Positions 13,383 through 19,407 of a stretch of 22,961 nt of DNA are shown piece after piece. The notes under the pieces were generated by a model that was not told the origin of the DNA, ran no database searches, and worked only from the letters and a program-made list of their open reading frames with translations. Origin of the DNA: a virus; IMG/VR virus record IMGVR_UViG_3300028392_000303, positions 1 through 22,961 of that record. One strand, written 5' to 3'. The first letter of the stretch is position 1. Each line of letters starts with the position of its first letter. Position numbers and translations under genes: made by a program.

Positions 13383-14436
13383 GTAAAGCCTCCGCTTGTT
13401 TTTTAATGGACGGAATCATTTGTTGATAATTGTCCATGTACTGTATTATGCGTCCGCACAAGTCTGGACGAAATACTTCATACGCTTCAAAACTTTCAGT
13501 CCACTTGCTTGGGTATTTGAAAGTGTCAAAATACATCTCGGTGTAGCTAAGTCTATCCGGCACCATAGGAACGGCATCTACTACTGCCCCTTCATAGCAA
13601 CTGATGCCCAGCGTTTCTTGTAAGTTAGCACTGAACACTAATTTAGCTTCACCTAATAATTTATGATATTCGTCTTTAGATAATGCTCGATCTTGGCAAA
13701 CTACAAATTCATATTGTGGTAAGTGAGTAGCCAAGTCTCTAAAAATCTCAACTTGTTTCTCAGGAGCAATTCTGTGTGGGAATAGAATAAGATCACGCTT
13801 AGTCATATTTTTGTATGGGCTTAGTGTAGCATCCATATATTCCATTGGCCAACCAGTACGCACAAACTTATCACTAAATGTACCGGCACGTAGTTCTGTC
13901 AAATCTTCTTCAAACCACGGATTCTCTGTTGGAAAATCATTTAATAGATTTGTAAACAGTAGCTCAATATGAAATTGTGTAGCAAAGTAATTATAGTCAA
14001 ACGCCGCAAAGAATGATTTCTCAGCGTGTCTAACCCAGGGCTTGTTGCCAACAAGCCGCCCTAGGAAATCTTGAGGATCATAACTGCCAGCATGCCATAA
14101 TCCATGTGTAGTCACAGGTATCTGTAACAGTTCACTCATGTACTTTAAGTTTATGATGCCAGGATGCCAAGCATCAGCAAAGATGAAGTGATCGCCAGGA
14201 GCCACTGATCCGGAGCAAAATAAACGACCCATTTGCTCAACCTGACTAGCCTTGTATATATTGGTACCACCAAAATTAAGAAAAGCGCCTGGAGTAGTAG
14301 CCCGGGGAATATCCTCAGGGCCAGAGATAATTTGAACATTATGTCCTGCCTTTGTAAGTAACTCCGGTACATGAGTTTTCCATTGACCTGTGTACCGGGT
14401 ATCTACTGCTTCTAGATCAACGAGAAAAACAGTCAT
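13336..14436 (-). CDS. GT-B glycosyltransferase
   Basis: A 366-aa glycosyltransferase with two Rossmann-like halves. The donor-binding half shows LILFPHRIAPEKQVEIF (residues ~216-232, the usual R-x-x-x-EK element) and LVFSANLQETLGISCYEGAVVDAVPMVPDRLSYTEMY (~267-302), with the E-x(7)-E pattern of GT4-like enzymes (E274, E282). The N-terminal half has a Gly-rich NFGGTNIY loop and a FADAWHPGIINL strand/loop. It would move a sugar from an NDP-sugar to an unknown acceptor. Phage glycosyltransferases may act on modified DNA bases, capsid proteins or host surface sugars. It follows the QueD-like gene and a small gene in a coupled string (TAATG), so a link to DNA modification is possible but unproven. 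Confidence 0.8.
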   Translation of the reverse strand: MTVFLVDLEAVDTRYTGQWKTHVPELLTKAGHNVQIISGPEDIPRATTPGAFLNFGGTNIYKASQVEQMGRLFCSGSVAPGDHFIFADAWHPGIINLKYMSELLQIPVTTHGLWHAGSYDPQDFLGRLVGNKPWVRHAEKSFFAAFDYNYFATQFHIELLFTNLLNDFPTENPWFEEDLTELRAGTFSDKFVRTGWPMEYMDATLSPYKNMTKRDLILFPHRIAPEKQVEIFRDLATHLPQYEFVVCQDRALSKDEYHKLLGEAKLVFSANLQETLGISCYEGAVVDAVPMVPDRLSYTEMYFDTFKYPSKWTESFEAYEVFRPDLCGRIIQYMDNYQQMIPSIKKQAEALHDNFFSANGLLNNIK

Positions 14437-14693
14437 TAACTTTCTTGTCTGTTGTACGCTGGACGCGGATTTTTGCCTAGATACGGCTTACGCTCACCAT
14501 TCCAAGACTTGCGTGGGCGTGTGCTACGCTCATACGATTGCCAAACTTTTGCCCCTCTATTATACAGATCTGCTTCGTTAAACGGCAACATCTCAATACG
14601 ACAAAAATCTAACAGCTTTTCAAGATCATCAAAGATCCGAACAACGTCAGGACGGTTTTCAAAGTATGCGTAGTCTTTGTAATTCTTAGCCAT
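14436..14693 (-). CDS. Small basic protein, 85 aa, unknown
   Basis: The N-terminal half (MAKNYKDYAYFENRPDVVRIFDDLEKLLDFCRIEMLPFNEADLYN) is helical. The C-terminal third is Arg/Lys/Pro-rich (RSTRPRKSWNGERKPYLGKNPRPAYNRQ), likely disordered and able to bind nucleic acid. It resembles small conserved proteins of T4-like environmental phages whose role I do not know. It sits between the QueD-like gene (14-base gap) and the glycosyltransferase gene (TAATG overlap). Confidence 0.65.
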   Translation of the reverse strand: MAKNYKDYAYFENRPDVVRIFDDLEKLLDFCRIEMLPFNEADLYNRGAKVWQSYERSTRPRKSWNGERKPYLGKNPRPAYNRQES

Positions 14694-14707
14694 AATAGCC
14701 TCTTATT

Positions 14708-15103
14708 TTAATATTTAATGAACGAACCATTTTCTCCGTCTTCGGAGACCTCAATCCAAACCTCACGGTCTGGATACTTTTGTGAAATAGTGTCGTACAA
14801 TTCGTCCGACATCATTTCGCAACTCTTATGATCTAGCGACAAAACACCTTGTGCGCTAGAATACAGTTGTTCAAGCCATCGCTTGAACTGTATGAATTCC
14901 ACATCTCTATCATTGTGGGTGACACTAAGCCATACCCTAAAATGGAAAATATGACGATGAGGATTAGCAAGAAACGATACATCATATTGATCTCCTGTTG
15001 CTAGGTTAGGGTCTGTAGCGGCCGCAGGATAGCAATGAATGCCTTCCTTTTGAAATGTGACCCAAATCATTTTAAGCGGGCGAATGTCTTGTTTAATAAT
15101 CAT
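14708..15103 (-). CDS. Divergent QueD / 6-pyruvoyl-tetrahydropterin synthase-like protein (T-fold)
   Basis: A 131-aa protein that fits a diverged 6-carboxytetrahydropterin synthase. Visible similarities are PHRHIFHFRVWLSV (H49 and H51 in place of the HGH zinc ligands), HNDRDVEFIQFKRWLEQL (the V-x-DF-x-x-LK-like helix), the SLDH pair D91-H92 (the family's catalytic Asp-His), and VWIEVSEDG near the end (the VxVxET segment). The catalytic Cys expected four residues before H49 is Leu, and the first zinc His may be H23 in GIHCYPAA. So the chemistry is uncertain. Gene position supports the call: it overlaps (ATGA) the 180-aa gene in the DpdA-like operon, and folE and queE are in the same window. 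Confidence 0.55.
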   Translation of the reverse strand: MIIKQDIRPLKMIWVTFQKEGIHCYPAAATDPNLATGDQYDVSFLANPHRHIFHFRVWLSVTHNDRDVEFIQFKRWLEQLYSSAQGVLSLDHKSCEMMSDELYDTISQKYPDREVWIEVSEDGENGSFIKY

Positions 15104-15642
15104 TTTATAATTTGGTCGTTAGTGTAGTCAGTCCACGGAGTGAACTTACTACGGTCTTTAAGAGTGTGTAGACTATGTGACCACACACCAGGATTAGTAG
15201 CATTAAAATCTTTATCGTCAATTTTAATCATCGTATTATAATTCCATAATTTAATGTAGGGAATTGGAACTCTTATCTGCGGAATAAAATTATTATGATC
15301 ATTTAATCCGCCATCATTGAATTCTTCTACTTGATTTAAGGGAATATCTAAACTACACCAGTAGCCTTGCTCGAGAAAATATGTAATCATATCTTCCCAT
15401 AGTTTATGTTCATCATATCCGTTGGGATTAAAACTATGATTAGCACCAAAGAAAATATGCTTAATATGTTTACTAGTATCAAGCAAACAATTCTCATCTC
15501 CGAGGATATGCTCGATTGCTTGCTCGTTTTGAACACCAGTTACAAATAGTGTACGCATACCGAATGTAGGTGTATGCTCGACTTCATTACCAATAAAGAA
15601 ATCTACGTTATCACTCACACCGTCTTTATAGTCACGCTTCAT
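15100..15642 (-). CDS. Unknown conserved protein in the deazaguanine operon, 180 aa
   Basis: I do not recognise the fold. The sequence opens MKRDYKDGVSDNVDFFIGNEVEHTPTFGMRTLFVTGVQ, continues with HIKHIFFGANHSFNPNGYDEHKLWEDMITYFLEQGYWCSLDIPLNQVEEF, and ends with NFIPQIRVPIPYIKLWNYNTMIKIDDKDFNATNPGVWSHSLHTL. The alternation of short strands and helices suggests an alpha/beta domain, and the HSF, NPGVW and KIDDKDF segments look conserved-like. I have a memory of similar proteins in cyanophages, unnamed. It overlaps the BPSL0761 gene by 11 bases and the QueD-like gene by four, so it is co-translated with the DpdA-like pathway. Confidence 0.7.
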   Translation of the reverse strand: MKRDYKDGVSDNVDFFIGNEVEHTPTFGMRTLFVTGVQNEQAIEHILGDENCLLDTSKHIKHIFFGANHSFNPNGYDEHKLWEDMITYFLEQGYWCSLDIPLNQVEEFNDGGLNDHNNFIPQIRVPIPYIKLWNYNTMIKIDDKDFNATNPGVWSHSLHTLKDRSKFTPWTDYTNDQIIK

Positions 15643-15874
15643 TTTTAGTTTGCTCGTAAAGTTTAAACATTCGAGTCACGTCTTCCATGCGTTCAGCAAA
15701 ATGCTCAGGAGCACCTCGAGCCGCCGCTTTCATGTCATATTCTTCGGGATAGTGTCGTAAACAAGCTCGAGCACCGTCTTTGATTGCTTTTGGAACTCGG
15801 GGAGTAGTCAGGATCTCTAATAGAAATCTTTTAGTTTGTACTACTGCTCGATATCTTTCATCTGGTAATGTCAT
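15632..15874 (-). CDS. BPSL0761-family protein, 80 aa
   Basis: The opening MTLPDERYRAVVQTKRFLLEILTTPRVPKAIKDGARACLRHYPEEYDM matches the pattern of the small BPSL0761 family: an M-T-x-P-x-ER-x-RAV start, a helix ending FL, and LRHYP. The family is known from proteobacteria and some phages and has no established function. The protein is helical and basic. It overlaps the DpdA-like gene (ATGA at 15874-15871) and the 180-aa gene by 11 bases. Confidence 0.72.
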   Translation of the reverse strand: MTLPDERYRAVVQTKRFLLEILTTPRVPKAIKDGARACLRHYPEEYDMKAAARGAPEHFAERMEDVTRMFKLYEQTKNEA

Positions 15875-17508
15875 TTTACTATTGCTTCTAGTTCGTCAAG
15901 TTTATCAATTGCGGATTCGTTGAATTCGCTGTCTTCTGCTAATTGTACAGTATTGGAATCCACTTCGTCAAATAGATTGGCAAACGATGTACTAGCATTA
16001 ACAGTTTTCTTACCGCTAGCACCTCGAGTACCAATAATATCCATCCAATATTTGTTATATTCTTCAACTAGGTCGTCTGCTCGTCCTCGATCACTTGTTT
16101 CAAATATAGCATTAACGATGTCCTTGAAAAACATGTGTTCATATTGCTTAGACGATTTTCTATTTGCGTCTAGTACACTCATCATAGCAGGCATATTACC
16201 AGCATCATATTGGCGGTTAGCTTCTTGTACAGCATTAATATGCATCCAAACATTGTGCCCCATTTGAATAGCATAACTAAATGAATCCCAGCTAGTCTTG
16301 TTACTAACTTTACCTAACTTATTCAAGTCCGGTGTTTTAATCCAATCTGCTGGATTCATTGGGTCCGGATTAGTAATACCAGGTTTGGGAATACCAGCAC
16401 CGTAGATACAAATCTCTTTCATAGTAACTTGATCTATGATTGGACTAGATTCAAATAATTTAAAGATATTATCTTGTATTACTGCGTCTTTAAAGAGTCT
16501 AGTGTCTGTTGCGTATTTTTTATTGTCTGCAGAAGACTGCATACGGTAGACCCATTTTTTACGATCTTCGGTTTCTGTGTTGATATAGATTTGTCCGTTT
16601 GCGGTAGCAAGGAACGGACTTGCGCAGTCAAAAGAGATGGTAAATTGCTCATTATGATATTTCCTTACAGCACGTTGAATGTCAGTGAGCAGTACAGCCC
16701 ACTCCAATTTTGAGGTACCTAAGAAGTGCATCCAATCTTGTTCACCCTTCTCAAGCAAGCCATCAAATCTTAATGCCACTAGGCGTTTTAATACCAAGTG
16801 TACGTCACACATATTCTGCCCACCCATACCCCAACCGTTAAAATGACGGTCGCCGTATTGTTTAGGATCACAATACTTCTTCATGCGATCATACCAGTCG
16901 TCGGCATCGGCGTGATTTTCGCCCTGTAAAACGTTTAAGAACTTACAATTGCCGTTTCGATTATTAACAAAATAATCGTTATTAATATAAGTACCTTGTA
17001 CAGCTTCTGCGTATGTACTAATGCCAGTTGCCGCAACACCAGACGGACTACGAGCTACCCACGCTGGGATATCAAGCCCCATACCATAGTCCATTAGCGT
17101 GTCCATCCAAGTTAACACTTGAGAACGTTTCTTTGCCGCTTTGGGACAATTGGGATCTTTCCAATCAGCAGGCCAAACACCTTTACCGATCTGGAAACCA
17201 CCTGAGTCACCTAACACCCAACTTGTAGATCTATTACGATTTCGGAACATGTCCTCGCTTTCGTCTTGTTTATTCAAATCAAGATTAGCATGTCCTGCGG
17301 AGTACAAACAATGGTCATAATAAAATGCGCCTTTATCTGGGTCAAGATAGTTAAGACTTTCAACGCCATTCACAAAACTTGCCGGAATACGAGCAGGATC
17401 TACATAGTTGCTATAGCGTTGTTTACCTATAAATGTACTATAAAATCCCGATGTTGCTGGCAAGAAATATGCGTAATCGTTTTGATGTGCTGTTAAATTT
17501 TTATTCAT
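15871..17508 (-). CDS. dpdA: DpdA-like DNA guanine transglycosylase (TGT superfamily)
   Basis: TGT-fold enzyme predicted to replace guanine with a 7-deazaguanine base, in DNA rather than tRNA. Numbered from a possible longer start at 17550, the landmarks are: GDSGGFQ with D115 (general acid/base of TGT), D160 in MGLDIPAW (substrate base recognition), NVLQGENHADADDWYD (205-220), GWGMGGQ (239-245), HFLGTSKLEW (275-284) and FTISFDCASPFLATANGQIY (303-322) with the nucleophile D308 in the TGT-like FDC-x-x-P context. The zinc motif CxCxxC...H of bacterial TGT is absent, as I expect for DpdA-type enzymes. The ATG at 17508 overlaps the upstream stop (ATGA). An ATG at 17550 has AGGA 11 bases upstream and would add 14 residues. 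Sub-family not determined. Confidence 0.85.
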   Translation of the reverse strand: MNKNLTAHQNDYAYFLPATSGFYSTFIGKQRYSNYVDPARIPASFVNGVESLNYLDPDKGAFYYDHCLYSAGHANLDLNKQDESEDMFRNRNRSTSWVLGDSGGFQIGKGVWPADWKDPNCPKAAKKRSQVLTWMDTLMDYGMGLDIPAWVARSPSGVAATGISTYAEAVQGTYINNDYFVNNRNGNCKFLNVLQGENHADADDWYDRMKKYCDPKQYGDRHFNGWGMGGQNMCDVHLVLKRLVALRFDGLLEKGEQDWMHFLGTSKLEWAVLLTDIQRAVRKYHNEQFTISFDCASPFLATANGQIYINTETEDRKKWVYRMQSSADNKKYATDTRLFKDAVIQDNIFKLFESSPIIDQVTMKEICIYGAGIPKPGITNPDPMNPADWIKTPDLNKLGKVSNKTSWDSFSYAIQMGHNVWMHINAVQEANRQYDAGNMPAMMSVLDANRKSSKQYEHMFFKDIVNAIFETSDRGRADDLVEEYNKYWMDIIGTRGASGKKTVNASTSFANLFDEVDSNTVQLAEDSEFNESAIDKLDELEAIVK

Positions 17509-17855
17509 ATTAAATGTTGTGCCAGTACCATACAGCTGATCCACGCCCATATAGTGTTAAATCCTACTAGTGTCGGTAATAATTTCTTCTCACTTGCCCA
17601 AATAAGTGTTAGACTTGTTGCTAGTGTAAAGAAATACAACCACCATATTTGTATACCGAATATTAAACCAGGAACAATGATAAAAGCCTTGGCCGCCCAA
17701 CTTAAAAACTCCACGAGATTATAGTCAGTCCAATATTCCTTTGTAAACCACATGCCATAGCACTCTTTAATCTTAGTAAACGTAATATGTTTATATACTA
17801 TTACTATTAAAACTAGCCATGCTAGGCATGCAGATACTATCTGGACATTATTCAT
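17505..17855 (-). CDS. Polytopic membrane protein, 116 aa
   Basis: Four hydrophobic stretches, about residues 5-22 (IVSACLAWLVLIVIVYKH), 50-70 (FLSWAAKAFIIVPGLIFGIQI), 70-88 (IWWLYFFTLATSLTLIWAS) and 94-115, predict a small inner membrane protein with several Trp residues at the interfaces. No known motif. Its ATG overlaps the clamp stop as TAATG and its stop overlaps the DpdA-like ATG (ATGA), so it is translated between clamp and transglycosylase. A role with the modification enzyme is possible only by position. Confidence 0.7.
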   Translation of the reverse strand: MNNVQIVSACLAWLVLIVIVYKHITFTKIKECYGMWFTKEYWTDYNLVEFLSWAAKAFIIVPGLIFGIQIWWLYFFTLATSLTLIWASEKKLLPTLVGFNTIWAWISCMVLAQHLI

Positions 17856-18586
17856 TACTTAGATTGTGCTGGTAGAATGTAGTTATACTCGGCAAGTCCG
17901 CTGTCAACTGTAATTTGTAGTGCGCCTTGATCAGTAATCTTCATAGTAATATCACCACTTAGATTTAAAATGCTCATCATTTGATTAACGGGCCATGACC
18001 ACGATTGTTTCAATTTACCAGTAATGCCTGCTTGGAAAATAAATGATCCAGCATGGGTGCTAGCATCACCAAAACTAAACACTAGGTTATCATCTTTAGT
18101 TGTTATTTGAAATACTGTTTCTTCAGTATGTGCTTGTGCTTGGAACTTCAACCGTTGGATACTTGAAACGCTTGGTTGGAATTCAATATCCCAAGAAGAG
18201 CCTTTATACTTTACAGACTTAAGACGTTCGTTAATAATGTCTTGATTCATAAAACGGTAATCGTTTTCAAAATCGTTAGCCGCATTAACAAAGTGTAACC
18301 CTGTTGGAATTTCTTCCCCGTTACGTTGTTGTTTAACCACGCTAATCTTTGCGTTTTCTTTGTACTCTGGGCACTTCAAATGAATGTCCAACTTGTTTAA
18401 GTTAGGCATGCCAAACGTACCTTCAAAGTCGCTGACTGGTTTATGAGTCTTAGCATTAACAATAACTGAACGATCCTCAGCCATCGATTCAATTTTTGTT
18501 TCTGTGTCAGTAGCACTAATTTTCACTAATGGCAAAAAGCCAAGTGAATGTGTATGTGCTACTAGGTCTTGTAAAAAGTCTTTCAT
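17855..18586 (-). CDS. 45: Sliding clamp, T4 gp45-like DNA polymerase processivity factor
   Basis: A 243-aa protein close in length to T4 gp45 (228 aa). It begins with a helix (MKDFLQDLVAHTHSLGFLPLVKI), then repeated beta strands, a LNKLDIHLKCPEY segment, and a C-terminal end GALQITVDSGLAEYNYILPAQ that is typical of the T4-type clamp (AEYxYILPA). The clamp forms a trimeric ring that holds the polymerase on DNA and, in T4, also activates late transcription. The polymerase at 19408-22077 ends in a clamp-binding-like FNSLFEF. GGAG lies seven bases upstream of the ATG. It has its own near-consensus promoter. Confidence 0.8.
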   Translation of the reverse strand: MKDFLQDLVAHTHSLGFLPLVKISATDTETKIESMAEDRSVIVNAKTHKPVSDFEGTFGMPNLNKLDIHLKCPEYKENAKISVVKQQRNGEEIPTGLHFVNAANDFENDYRFMNQDIINERLKSVKYKGSSWDIEFQPSVSSIQRLKFQAQAHTEETVFQITTKDDNLVFSFGDASTHAGSFIFQAGITGKLKQSWSWPVNQMMSILNLSGDITMKITDQGALQITVDSGLAEYNYILPAQSK

Positions 18587-18607
18587 ATTGATTCTCCGTG
18601 TTTATCT

Positions 18608-18636
18608 ATTATATTTAGGTTTGTGACAAAAGTCAA
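18608..18636 (-). promoter_or_regulatory. Near-consensus sigma-70 promoter for the sliding clamp gene
   Basis: TTGACT (18636-18631, 5 of 6) and a perfect TATAAT (18613-18608) on the minus strand, 17-base spacer. The -35 overlaps the stop of the dehydrogenase gene. The spacer contains a short inverted repeat, TTTGT-C-ACAAA. The leader to the ATG at 18586 is about 20 bases. Confidence 0.83.
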
Positions 18637-19406
18637 GCATTTTTTCGTATTTGATGATTGTATTTCACCGTTTCTTCAACTAGTGTAATTGGCGACCCAA
18701 TTGCGTTAGCCCATTGTATAAATGCTGTCGTGTCTTTGGGGAAACAATGACCTCCCCATCCACGTTCTCCATCTGGTCCTGGCACAATAGTGTGTCCAGA
18801 ACCAATTCTTTGATCGTTAGCTAGTATGTGTCTAACGATATCATAATCCATTCCTGTTGTTTCGCAAATATCGTTTATTTGATTAAAGAAACTTGTTTTA
18901 AGAGCAAGGAACGAGTTAGTTGAGTATTTGACTAAACATGCTTCTTTAGCAGTACAGTTAAACACTAGTTTACAATTTGGTAATGTTGTTTGGAATAGTT
19001 CTTGCCAAAAACATTCAGGATCCTCACCGCCTAACACAACATACTTTTGATTTAAGAAATCTTCATTAGCACTTCTTGCTCTTAAAAACTCTGGACTATA
19101 TGTTATAGAAAGTGTTGAATATGCTTGTTCGAAAGCTTCGGCAATGCCAGGGGTTACTGTACTTTTAATTAACACTGGCATGAATATAGGTACTTGGTCC
19201 AATATGCTAATAATTATACTGTCATCGCAAACACCATTTTCAGTAGCGGGAGTTGGCGCACATATAATCAATCCATCGGCATCGTGATGATCTTTAATTT
19301 GATCTTCGGAATATTTAGGATCAACAATAACGATTTCGTGTTGATTTTTAAAAGCATTGAATACTGCTTTACCAACAAATCCGTATCCGGCAATAATTAT
19401 TTTCAT
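18633..19406 (-). CDS. UDP-glucose/GDP-mannose dehydrogenase-family enzyme, short form
   Basis: A 257-aa nucleotide-sugar 6-dehydrogenase. The N-terminal Rossmann motif is IIIAGYGFVG. The middle holds LIICAPTPATENG, KSTVTPG and YSPEFLRARSANEDF. The catalytic Cys lies in GWGGHCFPKD (C221), with the preceding GSGHTIVPGPDGERG substrate loop. Full-length family members are ~390-450 aa; this one stops soon after the catalytic Cys region and lacks the C-terminal UDP-binding domain. I recall such short forms in T4-like environmental phages. It would oxidise an NDP-hexose to a uronic acid, perhaps for a glycosyltransferase such as the one at 13336-14436. The ATG at 19406 is used; a TTG at 19418 is less likely. 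Confidence 0.85.
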   Translation of the reverse strand: MKIIIAGYGFVGKAVFNAFKNQHEIVIVDPKYSEDQIKDHHDADGLIICAPTPATENGVCDDSIIISILDQVPIFMPVLIKSTVTPGIAEAFEQAYSTLSITYSPEFLRARSANEDFLNQKYVVLGGEDPECFWQELFQTTLPNCKLVFNCTAKEACLVKYSTNSFLALKTSFFNQINDICETTGMDYDIVRHILANDQRIGSGHTIVPGPDGERGWGGHCFPKDTTAFIQWANAIGSPITLVEETVKYNHQIRKNA

Positions 19407-19407
19407 A

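Noticed and set aside
14562-14591. A TATAAT with a partial -35 (TTGCCG, 18-base spacer) on the minus strand inside the 85-aa gene.
   Set aside because: It lies in the coding sequence, the -35 is poor, and the downstream glycosyltransferase gene is already coupled by TAATG, so chance is more likely.
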